Origin: Rhodopirellula sp. SM50
GTDB lineage: Bacteria; Planctomycetota; Planctomycetia; Pirellulales; Pirellulaceae
DNA length: 49,277 bases
NCBI RefSeq assembly: GCF_002289565.1
Contig: NZ_NTFY01000002.1
Coordinates: 107,420 to 156,696, forward strand
Reading direction: 5' to 3'
Shown piece by piece: positions 19,427-27,935 of the stretch (position 1 is its first letter; each line of letters starts with the position of its first letter). A program made the translations under genes and the position numbers. Below the pieces are notes generated by a model. That model saw only the letters and a program-made list of their open reading frames with translations, was not told the origin of the DNA and ran no database searches.

Positions 19427-20323
19427 ATGATAACGCAAGCCGACGAGTCGTCGACAAAACAAGCATCACCCGATCGATCGGAAATCGCGTCGCATTCGGA
19501 TGATCCTCGGCGGGTGACGGCGTGGCCGCTGGTTCGAATACTTTTGCTCGTGCGATCGCCTTTTCTAACACCGCTTTTTTTTCTCATGCTGTTCCTTGAT
19601 GAGTTCATCAAGCTAGGCGGTTTCACCTCGGTGCGACTGACGCACTCGATGTTCTGGACGGGACTGATCTTCGCGGCGGTGGCGTGGCCCTTGGTCCCCA
19701 TCCTGCTCAAACGATACCGCGAACCACACTATCAACCGGCCGACTCGGGATCGTTCGGTCTGTATCATTATCGGCGGGGATCCCAACGAGCGCTCGATGA
19801 AGCGGGCTTCCGCATGGTCGGCACGTTCCGCGTGCTGGGAGAACCGTTTGCCAACCGTTGCGAGATACATCTGGGTTGTCGCCAGACGGTAATCGCCGTG
19901 CTCCGATCAATGGACTGCACCAAAACCACTGAATTGCTGACGATCACCGAATCGGGACGCGTCATCCTGACCCGTTCGGACGCCTCACATGACGACGAAC
20001 CCGACGTGGACGCCCTGCCGTCGTTCGTCGTCACCACCATGGCTGAATCCCCGTTCGAAGAGATGCTTGCCGTTCATCTTCGCCAGTCGACCGAAGCGTC
20101 CGAAGAAGCAGATTCACTGATCGTCGAACTGAACCAGAGCGACGTCGTGGACGTGCTGCGTTACGCCAACCGCGCCCACCACAACCTGAGGGTCGAGCGC
20201 GGCGTGGCACGCGGTGCAGTGGGACCGATGACTTACGGTCGATTCCGATTTCCGCTGGGGATCGTTTCGTCGGTGTCCAATCCATTAAACACCCCCTTCC
20301 CCTTTTTAGGCTCTTCGGCGTAG
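19427..20323 (+). CDS. Membrane protein of unknown function
   Basis: The protein has 298 residues. A polar N-terminus of 35 residues is followed by two hydrophobic segments at about 44-60 (SPFLTPLFFLMLFLDEF) and 73-92 (MFWTGLIFAAVAWPLVPIL). The remaining 200 residues are soluble and mixed alpha/beta, with no recognised motif. The last 91 bp overlap the end of the opposite-strand C13-like gene. The ATG at 19427 is the first in frame. No family was recognised. Codon pattern and the membrane segments favour a real gene. Confidence 0.65.
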   Translation: MITQADESSTKQASPDRSEIASHSDDPRRVTAWPLVRILLLVRSPFLTPLFFLMLFLDEFIKLGGFTSVRLTHSMFWTGLIFAAVAWPLVPILLKRYREPHYQPADSGSFGLYHYRRGSQRALDEAGFRMVGTFRVLGEPFANRCEIHLGCRQTVIAVLRSMDCTKTTELLTITESGRVILTRSDASHDDEPDVDALPSFVVTTMAESPFEEMLAVHLRQSTEASEEADSLIVELNQSDVVDVLRYANRAHHNLRVERGVARGAVGPMTYGRFRFPLGIVSSVSNPLNTPFPFLGSSA

Positions 20324-21354
20324 AGCTTTGCCAGGTCCAATAGAATCGGAAGCGCGTGTTGGCGAAGTTGTTCCGGATCGGCATCGCTGAACCGGTCGCG
20401 AAGATCGCGGAGTTTCGATTCCAACTCGTCGCGCAAGGCAAGTTGCTCGTCGGTCAGCTGTGGGCCGCCATCGCTGATCGGAATACTGAATCGGCTCGCC
20501 AGTTCGCCGTCGACCTTGGCTTCCTCCTTTGAGTTCGCTTTGCCCAAGACCAGCGCCAACGACGATCCCTTCCTGTCATCGTTGTCTTCCAACAACGCGT
20601 GCTCGGTCGCCAAGCGGCCTTGCTCTTTGTAAAACCGATCGACATCGACGGCGGCCTTCAAAAACGCTTCGCGAACACTGACCGAGTCATCGTGATCCAA
20701 ATCGGCGTCCGCGGCACTGAAGGCAGCGGCAAAGTATTCGCCGAACCGGGCAAAGTTCTGCTCCGACCCGCTCTTGGTTGCCGTCACGATGACGCGATTG
20801 TGGCTCGACAACCGGTTCACGAACGGGCCACTGGAGGAGGTGCAGTTGGCGATCACGAGCGGCCGCCTGATCGGATCGAGCCAGGTATTGAGTTCTTTCG
20901 CGTTCACATCCGGACCGACCAGATTGAAGTCGGCCGACGCACCGTCCCACGTCCCGTGACCGATCAAGATCAACCAGAGCGGTCGGACGCTGTCGGTCGA
21001 CGCGGACCGTTTCAACGCGGCTTGAAGTTGGTCGCGATCAGGGTTCTCGCGATCGGGATTCTCGCGGTCACTTCCCGCCGGTCCGATCAATTGCATCGTC
21101 AGCCCGGCGCGCTGACAGGTCGCCTTCCAAGTCTGGGACCACTGGCCGAATGCCTCGCCGAACTCGTCGGTCCCCGGTGCACCGACGACGACGATCACGT
21201 CCACCGGTTCCGCCGCGTCATCGGCCCGCGCGACCGCCCCCACCACAACAAACAGACACCAAAGTGGCGTAAGCTTCCAGCTTGCGATCCCCGGCCAAGA
21301 ATTGGCCGCATGGCAAGCTGTAAGCTTACCCGACGGATTTGAAACGATGCTCAT
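20233..21354 (-). CDS. Caspase/legumain-like (C13, clan CD) protein with EF-hand-like loop
   Basis: The protein has 373 residues. A hydrophobic export signal ends near residue 44 (LWCLFVVVGAVARA). The domain has the clan CD order: strand VDVIVVVGAPG at 51-61, catalytic-type His133 in LILIGHG, Cys171 in VIANCTSSSG, and then TATKSGSEQNFARFGEYF, as in C13 peptidases. An EF-hand-like loop follows at 218-229 (DLDHDDSVSVRE; acidic at 1, 3, 5 and Glu at 12), before ATEHALLED. A helical region at about 300-350 ends the protein. It is the last gene of operon A; its ATG overlaps the upstream stop (ATGA). The N-terminal coding region includes a dispersed palindrome. Proteolytic activity is inferred, not shown. 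Confidence 0.75.
   Translation of the reverse strand: MSIVSNPSGKLTACHAANSWPGIASWKLTPLWCLFVVVGAVARADDAAEPVDVIVVVGAPGTDEFGEAFGQWSQTWKATCQRAGLTMQLIGPAGSDRENPDRENPDRDQLQAALKRSASTDSVRPLWLILIGHGTWDGASADFNLVGPDVNAKELNTWLDPIRRPLVIANCTSSSGPFVNRLSSHNRVIVTATKSGSEQNFARFGEYFAAAFSAADADLDHDDSVSVREAFLKAAVDVDRFYKEQGRLATEHALLEDNDDRKGSSLALVLGKANSKEEAKVDGELASRFSIPISDGGPQLTDEQLALRDELESKLRDLRDRFSDADPEQLRQHALPILLDLAKLYAEEPKKGKGVFNGLDTDETIPSGNRNRP
21269..21329. repeat. Palindromic repeat inside a signal-peptide coding region
   Basis: GTAAGCTTCCAGCTTGC (21269-21285) pairs with GCAAGCTGTAAGCTTAC (21313-21329) at 16 of 17 positions. A second perfect palindrome, CGGCCAA and TTGGCCG (21292-21308), lies in the loop. The outer arms match the AAGCTGGAAGCTT repeat at 12806-12849. 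Here it encodes residues about 9-29 of the C13-like protein without breaking the frame. Confidence 0.8.
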
Positions 21355-23744
21355 GCCAGGCCTCTCCAGCGACGCAGTCCCCATTCTCCGCACAAGCAAC
21401 CGAGCGCCAACGCGATCACCCAGCCGCGGTGCCAGAGCGGGAACACCCAGGTTTCCATCACCGGCACCTTCTCGGACTTCAGCCGCCGCGACAACAGATC
21501 CAGGTCTTCTTCGGCGATGACGTCTCCACCGCTTTGCTCGGCAATCCGCTGCAACAACGCTTGGTTGACCGCCAGCGTGTCGAACTCTCGTCCTGCGATT
21601 TGACGGGTCCAACCGACTGTGGGCGTGCCGACCAGTTCACCGTCTTCGGCACGAACTTCCGCGGTCGCCGTGTACTGTCCGGGTTGGTCGTCATAGTAAG
21701 CCACCGAATACGCTCCAGGGATTTCTCCGATCGGTTTGGCGTCCAACGTCAGCGAATCGCCAGCGGGGCGAATCACGTTGACGGTGATCGTGGGGTTTTC
21801 CAACGGTAAAAACGCCTCGTCGCGGGCATCGACACGAAGCACCATCGAGTCGTCGTTGTCTGGTCCGGGCGCAACTGACAATTCGGCGCGCCGCGGCACG
21901 TCGCCGACCAGCCAACGCGTGATTTGGCGCCAGGCCTGGGCGGCGTCGTCCGGGTTTTGTGGATCGGGCTGCATCGACCAACGCCAGAGGTCCCCGACGG
22001 TGATCGCGCCAACTTTGCCCCGACCGAACCGTTGGACCGCGATCGCGGGTTGAGCCTGGCCGTCGCGACCGCTGACCGTCGCCAGCTGATAGGCACCGGG
22101 TTTCAAGCTACCGACGACATTGACCGAGTCGAACTGCGGCATCGTACGCAACCGCTTCGTTTCCGCGTCGGCCGTTTTGCGCAACCGCATCCAAGGTTGC
22201 AACATCCCTTCGCGGGTCAGCTTCATCGAGTACTCGGCCGGCAAACCGATATCGGCTCGGCTGACGTAAACCGGTGAAAGGTCGCCCAGGAAGGAATCAC
22301 CAAACGCTCGTCCGCGAAACATCTCTTGACCGCCCAGCATTAACAGCCCACCGCCGCGCGAGGAAACGAATCGGCGAACCATTTCAAGTTGATCTTGTGA
22401 AAAGAACTCCGGTTCGATGTCATCGAGGATCAACGCGTCAAATTCGAACAGTTCCTCTTCGACCTTGGGGAACCCCGACGCGAGTTCTTCGGTTTCCTTG
22501 ACACCGATGCGAATCATCACCGGCTCGTCGTACTGCTCGGCGGTTTCTTCGGCGTCGTCACCGAGTCCTTGAAACAGCGGGTTGGTGCTGGAGACTTCCT
22601 TGTCTCGGAAGCTGAACTTGGGCTCCTTGTTGGCCATTCGAATCAGACCGGTCAACTCGACTTCGGCGTCTTCTGAAATCGCGCGTCGCAGAAACTTAAA
22701 TTCCCAGTTCGGCCGACCGGCGACGTAGAGCACACGATACGGCCCGCCTTTTCGATCGACCGCGATCAAACGGGTGTTGTTGACCAGCGTGGTTTCTGAC
22801 GACGGCGTGTCCATCAATTGATCCAGCTTGTCGAATGCCGCTCGATCGACTTCGCGGAACAAATCGACGCGATAGAACCTCAGCCCGACGTCGGCGGGGC
22901 GAAACTGAAACGACACGCTGAAGCTCTTTTCGTCGGACCGCAGCGACACCGCTTTCTCTTCAACCACCGATTGCAGCGCGACGTCGGTCAATCTGGCGAT
23001 GGCTTGCCCGGGGATCGACCCGTCGATCGCGAATTGAACCGCCAAGGTGACGGGCGAGATTTCAAAATTGGTCTGACGCACCGTCGTGCTGGTGATTCGC
23101 AAATCATTCAGCCCCGTCGTTCGACTGGGGATCACGGGATAAACCGGAAACTTCAGCTCCGGCAATTCCTCCAGCTCCTCCGCGACGCCCGGAACGTTGC
23201 CGTCGGTCATCAGCAACACGCCGGCGACGGGCCGTCCCGCCAGCCGCCGCGAAAGCTCGCCGAGGTTTTCCACCAACCGGCTGCCCGTCCCCCCGCGACG
23301 TAAATCAGCGACTTCACTGGCGCTGGATAATCGCTTGTCGAATCCATAGATCCGAGTTTCGAACAATTGGGCCATCGACGAAAACACCGGTGAGTCGGCC
23401 GACATGTCGGATTCGATTCGATCACGCCACGATTCGGTCGACCTTCCGATCTTCAGCTCCATGCTGCCGCTGGTATCGACGACGATCGGCAGCAAATTCG
23501 CCCGCGGACGCGGACGCTCGCCGCGCTGCATGGGCTGCAACAGGCAAACGGCCAACAGCGCGATCGCAATCAGTTTCAACGTGACTCCCAGCCAGGCCGT
23601 CCGGACCCGGCGGCCACCGCTGGTGGAATAGTTCCACAACACCAGGAACGTCAACACCGTCCCAATGATGATCGCGGGGACCGTCCACTGGGGCGACCCG
23701 ATGACCAATTCGGCAAAGACGACAGGAAACGAATCGAAAACCAT
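21351..23744 (-). CDS. Membrane-anchored VWA protein with GATase-like domain (operon A)
   Basis: The protein has 797 residues. Two helices lie near residues 21-38 and 50-70. A von Willebrand factor A domain begins at about 86, with the metal site DTSGS at 90-94. A beta-rich part follows. From about 335 to 570 comes a GATase-like fold (YRVLYVAGRPNWEFKFLRRA, FDALILDDIEPEFF, RRFVSSRGGGLLMLGG). A beta domain follows, and a final helix lies before the RRWRGLA tail. The ATG at 23744 is preceded by GAGG five bases upstream; a GTG at 23750, overlapping the upstream stop, is possible. It corresponds to the VWA protein of operon B at 40518. The role is probably as a partner of the MoxR ATPase at the membrane. 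Confidence 0.88.
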   Translation of the reverse strand: MVFDSFPVVFAELVIGSPQWTVPAIIIGTVLTFLVLWNYSTSGGRRVRTAWLGVTLKLIAIALLAVCLLQPMQRGERPRPRANLLPIVVDTSGSMELKIGRSTESWRDRIESDMSADSPVFSSMAQLFETRIYGFDKRLSSASEVADLRRGGTGSRLVENLGELSRRLAGRPVAGVLLMTDGNVPGVAEELEELPELKFPVYPVIPSRTTGLNDLRITSTTVRQTNFEISPVTLAVQFAIDGSIPGQAIARLTDVALQSVVEEKAVSLRSDEKSFSVSFQFRPADVGLRFYRVDLFREVDRAAFDKLDQLMDTPSSETTLVNNTRLIAVDRKGGPYRVLYVAGRPNWEFKFLRRAISEDAEVELTGLIRMANKEPKFSFRDKEVSSTNPLFQGLGDDAEETAEQYDEPVMIRIGVKETEELASGFPKVEEELFEFDALILDDIEPEFFSQDQLEMVRRFVSSRGGGLLMLGGQEMFRGRAFGDSFLGDLSPVYVSRADIGLPAEYSMKLTREGMLQPWMRLRKTADAETKRLRTMPQFDSVNVVGSLKPGAYQLATVSGRDGQAQPAIAVQRFGRGKVGAITVGDLWRWSMQPDPQNPDDAAQAWRQITRWLVGDVPRRAELSVAPGPDNDDSMVLRVDARDEAFLPLENPTITVNVIRPAGDSLTLDAKPIGEIPGAYSVAYYDDQPGQYTATAEVRAEDGELVGTPTVGWTRQIAGREFDTLAVNQALLQRIAEQSGGDVIAEEDLDLLSRRLKSEKVPVMETWVFPLWHRGWVIALALGCLCGEWGLRRWRGLA

Positions 23745-23746
23745 GC

Positions 23747-26700
23747 TCACCTCGGCGACTCCATCGAACCCGTCTCGACATCCGCACTGCCAAGGTTCTC
23801 GTAGTAGCGTCGCACGGCATCGGTAAATTGAGCGGGCACCGGATCGCGGTCGATCGGAACGAGTTCATTTTTTGAAGCCGTACGCCGAAGCAATTCGGCG
23901 CGGACCTCTTGCTTTAATTCTCGCAGCGGTTCGGCCACCAAGTCTTCGACCAGCTCCCATTTCGGAGCCTCGCCGTGCCGTTTCATTTCGGTTCGCATTT
24001 GACGGACACGGTCACGGATACTGTTCGCCCGGGCTCGCAGGTCCGCATCACCGACCATCTCTTCGACGTCCCGCATCTGGTCCGACCAGGCGCGGAAGTC
24101 ACCGGTCAGCGGACCGATCGGCCCACCGCCCTCGCTGGGTGATTCTGCGGCAAATCGGCCCCCGGACGAATCCTGCTGAGATTGCGGCGCATCGGACGAC
24201 TGCTGCGGTCCGCCACGCAGTCCAGGCTGCTGACGTGGCCCTTGCTGTTGGCCTTGCTGTTGGCCTTGTTGTTGTCCTTGCTGCTGTCCTTGCTGCTGTC
24301 CTTGCTGCTGTCCTTGCTGCTGGCCTTGCTGCTGTCCTTGCTGTTGACCTTGTTGTTGACCTTGTTGCTGTCCTTCCTGTTGTCCTTGTTGCTGTCCTTG
24401 TTGCTGTCCTTGTTGCTGACCTTGCTGCTGACCTTGTTGCTGACCTTGCTGCTGACCTTGTTGCTGACCTTGTTGCTGTCCTTGTTGCTGTCCTTGTTGC
24501 TGTCCTTGTTGCTGACCTTGTTGCTGTCCTTGTTGCTGTCCTTGTTGCTGTCCTTGTTGCTGTCCTTGTTGCTGTCCTTGTTGTTGGCCTTGCTGTTGTC
24601 CTTGCTGCTGACCTTGTTGCTGACCTTGCTGCTGACCTTGTTGCTGACCTTGTTGCTGTCCTTGTTGCTGTCCTTGTTGCTGTCCTTGTTGCGTTTCGGG
24701 AGCCTCCCGTTGCAGTTCTTGCTCGACGCCTCGGGTGAGTTGTTCGAGCTGTTGTGCGGCACGTCGCAGCCCTTCGGTGGAATCGCCGAGCACGGCGTCG
24801 GCGGCTTCGTCGATGCTCTTTTGCAGCTGCTCAATTCCCTGGGCCGCTTCCTGCTCGAATTGTTCTGCTTGCGGCATGAAGCCACGTCGCACCAATTCGG
24901 CGGCGTTCTGCAGTTGCTGTTCGGTTTGCGAGCGACGCGCCTGACGGAAGCCGTCGTACAGTTTCTCTGCCAGTAGCGGTTCGGCTTCGTCGGCTTCCCG
25001 AACCGTTTGCTCCATTTTGTCGACCAAATCGCGGAACCGCTGAGCCTGGTCTTCCAACTGCTTCGGCGCGGCGTCGGTTTGTTCGTCACCCCGGAGCCCT
25101 GGCGAGGCTTTTTCCACCTGCTCTCGCATCGAACGTCCGATCTTTTCTTGTTCGTTTTTCAGCTCGGTCGCTTCCCGCTGCATCTCACGAACGGTCTCAT
25201 CAAACGCACCGGCGGCACGTTGGCGGAACTCCTCTTGCAGCTCATCGAGTTGGCGTTCGGCGCGGCGTCCGGCGGCGAGTGCGGCTGAGGCATCGTTCTC
25301 CTCGGTTGCCTTGCTCGCCTGCCGCAAATCTTCACGCGACTCTTGCAGCTGGTCGGCTTGCTCACTCATCCGCTCGCTGTTCTCTGGCGAACGCATGCGT
25401 GATTCCAATTCATCGGACATGCGAAGCAATTCTTGCTGCTGCTCCCGCAACCGTTTCAGCTGCCGGCGAATCTCCTCGGCTTCCTCTTCGTTCTCGGCCT
25501 GTTCCAGTGCCGACTGCAGCTTCGCCAACTCCTCGGTCAGATCTTCAGTGCGTTTGGCGAGTTCACGAAGCCGGCTGAGAACCTGACGATCTTCCGCGGC
25601 AGCCTGCTGCTCGGCGGTTTGCTGCTGAGCCTGTTGCTGCGTCTCGTAGCGATTTTCGTCGTCTTCCAACTCCAATTCATCGAGCTGCTGTTGTCGACTT
25701 TGACCACCTCCGCCGCCTTGACTTTGTTGTTGCTGTCTCTGTTGCCGCGAGACCTCAAACTCACGCGAACGCAACTTCAGCAGATTCGAAAAACTGCGTT
25801 GTGCCGACGAGCGAGCTTCAGGAAGATCCGTGGCGGCAAGGTTTTTCACGGTCTCGTTCATCGCCTGGTATGCCCGCAAACCGATTTCCTTGGACTTTGC
25901 GTCGGTCAACTTTTTCGCGATCTCTTCAAACTGAGCGATCGCCTCGGTTTGGGAGTCACTGATGGTCTGGATGTCTTCCGCCGCAGGTGTGGTGCCGGCC
26001 ATCTCGAGTCGAATTTGATTCCAAATTGCGGTGATGATTTGTTTTTGCAGTTTCGCCAGTTCTTCGGCTTGCTGCTGTTGACCGGATGGTTGGCCGGGTT
26101 GGGACGGCGGCGGCGAAGCGCCTTCGCGAAAGATCTCTTCGAACGGGCGGACGTCGGCAAAGAACAGATCGCTCTCAGTCCGACGCGGTTTTCCATCCGG
26201 CCCGATGTCTTCGGCCCAAAAATAGAACGAAACCAAGTCGTCCGGTTTCGCCTGCAACGATTCAAAATCCAGCGTGTGATCGATGCTCGAATCAACGTTG
26301 CGAGCCAGGTTTTCGGCAAGCTCGACGGTCACTTCGGGTTCATCTTCGATCCGGTACGTGATCCCGGATTTCGAAATCCCATAGTCGTCACGAACGTTTG
26401 CACGCAGCGGCAGCTCTTGCAGCGCCGAGACGGTCACGTCGCGAGCCTTTTCGAGCTTCAATTTGGGCGGCTTGTTCGGCAGCACCTTGATCGACAATTC
26501 GGGCGGATACTTGTTTTCGCGTTTTTCGTCGTCAACCAATTTCAACAGATAGGTTTCCGATTGCTCGGCCGTAACGGTGGCAACATAGGCGGCATAACGT
26601 TGCGTCGGATCATCCGTTTTGGCATCGACGATCCGCGTCGCTGGCGAACAATCGATCAGCTCGCCGCCTTTCGTCGTCAGCGTGCATGAGATGACGGGTT

Positions 26701-27706
26701 TATTGAGCAGCAATCGCCACGTCACTTCGGTTCCCTGGACCACACTGACCTTGACCGTGTCTTCGACGGTGCGTGATTTCATCTTCGTGTACTCAGGAAA
26801 CTCCAGCACGGCATCGCTACGTCGCAATTCAGGATACTCAAACACCTCGACCGAATACGTTTGGCTGTTCCAACGCGGCGATTCGATTCGATAAGACAGC
26901 GGTTGATCGACGCGAGACAGGAAACCGCCGACGATCGGATCGCTCAAGTTTCGTTTCATCAACACCTCGGATAGTCTGCCATCAACGAACTCCGTGATCA
27001 GCGTCGCCGTCTCGGGTGCCGACGCACTGAATTCGGCGGTCACCACCAGACTGGTGCCGCGTTCGATCGACACGTCACCGGGCAACACCGTCACATCCTG
27101 TTGCATTTCTGATTGGGACATCAGCGATGTCGGCAATAACGACGCGTCGGGATCCTGCCGGAAATCGATAAGGGACACGCCGATCGCAGCGGCCAGCGCA
27201 CCGGCGCCACACAATCGCGAGGCCCACAATGACAAGGTCGACACCACCGTCTGCCAATCATGGGACCGGAAATGATCGTGTGTTTCGCCGATCAGATGCT
27301 GTCCGAGGGGGCCGGCCGTCTGTTCGTCATCCAGGTAAGCCGCCGTCAAAAGCCGTTCGCCCAACCCCGGAAACGCGGTTTCGATCTTCGAAGCCGTCGC
27401 TTGCACGCCCCCGGCCAGTCGACTCGCCAGAACCCACGACGCAGCCACCGCGATCACCAACACCGAAGCGATCAACGTCCATGTGGTGGCGTCGTCGATT
27501 TGCCCGGACGATTGCGCTCCGCGAAACATCAACGCGAACAACATGGCGATGATCGCGAACACGGCCAGCAACGTCCAAAAGTGTCTTGACCGGACACGAC
27601 CGGAAACATGGTTCATCTCACGCCGAATGCGCTCGAGTTGACGTTCCGCCATGCCGAGTTTGGAATCGAATCGAAGATCGTTTCCGATGGGTGGGGTGTC
27701 GCTCAT
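23747..27706 (-). CDS. Giant DUF4175-like coiled-coil protein with GQQQ repeats (operon A)
   Basis: The protein has 1319 residues. Three helices lie near 42-62, 74-95 and 155-180, with the conserved pattern FPGLGERLLTAAYL between the second and third. An extracytoplasmic beta-rich DUF4175-like part reaches to about 560. A long Q/E/R-rich coiled coil covers about 570-1000, 37 GQQQ units about 1005-1155, and a C-terminal helical domain ends in IDRDPVPAQFTDAVRRYYEN. The ATG at 27706 precedes MSDTPPIGND; upstream codons are unconserved. Operon B has three genes (43327, 45713, 47613) that together resemble this one. It probably forms a long fibrous envelope component. It is preceded by a 229-bp gap with a palindromic element. 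Confidence 0.88.
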   Translation of the reverse strand: MSDTPPIGNDLRFDSKLGMAERQLERIRREMNHVSGRVRSRHFWTLLAVFAIIAMLFALMFRGAQSSGQIDDATTWTLIASVLVIAVAASWVLASRLAGGVQATASKIETAFPGLGERLLTAAYLDDEQTAGPLGQHLIGETHDHFRSHDWQTVVSTLSLWASRLCGAGALAAAIGVSLIDFRQDPDASLLPTSLMSQSEMQQDVTVLPGDVSIERGTSLVVTAEFSASAPETATLITEFVDGRLSEVLMKRNLSDPIVGGFLSRVDQPLSYRIESPRWNSQTYSVEVFEYPELRRSDAVLEFPEYTKMKSRTVEDTVKVSVVQGTEVTWRLLLNKPVISCTLTTKGGELIDCSPATRIVDAKTDDPTQRYAAYVATVTAEQSETYLLKLVDDEKRENKYPPELSIKVLPNKPPKLKLEKARDVTVSALQELPLRANVRDDYGISKSGITYRIEDEPEVTVELAENLARNVDSSIDHTLDFESLQAKPDDLVSFYFWAEDIGPDGKPRRTESDLFFADVRPFEEIFREGASPPPSQPGQPSGQQQQAEELAKLQKQIITAIWNQIRLEMAGTTPAAEDIQTISDSQTEAIAQFEEIAKKLTDAKSKEIGLRAYQAMNETVKNLAATDLPEARSSAQRSFSNLLKLRSREFEVSRQQRQQQQSQGGGGGQSRQQQLDELELEDDENRYETQQQAQQQTAEQQAAAEDRQVLSRLRELAKRTEDLTEELAKLQSALEQAENEEEAEEIRRQLKRLREQQQELLRMSDELESRMRSPENSERMSEQADQLQESREDLRQASKATEENDASAALAAGRRAERQLDELQEEFRQRAAGAFDETVREMQREATELKNEQEKIGRSMREQVEKASPGLRGDEQTDAAPKQLEDQAQRFRDLVDKMEQTVREADEAEPLLAEKLYDGFRQARRSQTEQQLQNAAELVRRGFMPQAEQFEQEAAQGIEQLQKSIDEAADAVLGDSTEGLRRAAQQLEQLTRGVEQELQREAPETQQGQQQGQQQGQQQGQQQGQQQGQQQGQQQGQQQGQQQGQQQGQQQGQQQGQQQGQQQGQQQGQQQGQQQGQQQGQQQGQQQGQQQGQQQGQQQGQQQGQQQGQQEGQQQGQQQGQQQGQQQGQQQGQQQGQQQGQQQGQQQGQQQGQQQGPRQQPGLRGGPQQSSDAPQSQQDSSGGRFAAESPSEGGGPIGPLTGDFRAWSDQMRDVEEMVGDADLRARANSIRDRVRQMRTEMKRHGEAPKWELVEDLVAEPLRELKQEVRAELLRRTASKNELVPIDRDPVPAQFTDAVRRYYENLGSADVETGSMESPR
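24241..24693 (-). repeat. 12-bp tandem repeat, 37 units (GQQQ), in coding sequence
   Basis: Thirty-seven full 12-bp units plus a 9-bp part stand in frame. Plus-strand variants are CTTGTTGCTGTC, CTTGCTGCTGAC, CTTGCTGTTGGC and others, all encoding GQQQ; one unit at 24373 gives a Glu. The 84 bp at 24421-24504 are identical to 24601-24684, so a block of seven units was duplicated at a distance of 180 bp. Length variation between strains is expected. Confidence 0.95.
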
Positions 27707-27780
27707 CGTTTCGTCACCTGGGACGGAGTACGCGGTTCTCTGCGAAAAAAGCTGCCTGAAACGAATGGCACGGGCATCAG

Positions 27781-27859
27781 CGTTGGTGTGCAGGCTTTGG
27801 CCGACCACCGTCGCTGCCCCGCAGCGACCGGGAACCGCCTAAAGGCTAGACACCAACGG
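27781..27859. repeat. 79-bp palindromic element (copy 1)
   Basis: The ends, CGTTGGTGTGCAGGCTTTGG (27781-27800) and CTAAAGGCTAGACACCAACG (27840-27859), are imperfect inverted repeats. The centre holds a perfect hairpin, TCGCTGC-CCC-GCAGCGA (27811-27827). The reverse complement aligns along its length with 49100-49177. It lies in the 229-bp gap between the BatA-VWA and DUF4175 genes of operon A and contains no gene. Confidence 0.8.
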
Positions 27860-27935
27860 TTGCTGAATCCCTTCGTACTGAAACCCGTGGCAAGGGTGCC
27901 TGAATCTGTTTGCCACATCGTTGCGGGGTGTAACA

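Noticed and set aside
24241..24693. CRISPR-like regular repeats
   Set aside because: The units are 12 bp with no spacers, are in frame, and encode GQQQ in a long protein, so this is a coding minisatellite.
24182..24976. Leucine-rich plus-strand frame across the GQQQ array
   Set aside because: A 12-bp repeat without stops stays open in several frames. The minus-strand frame extends over 1319 residues with helices and coiled coil, so this is a shadow.
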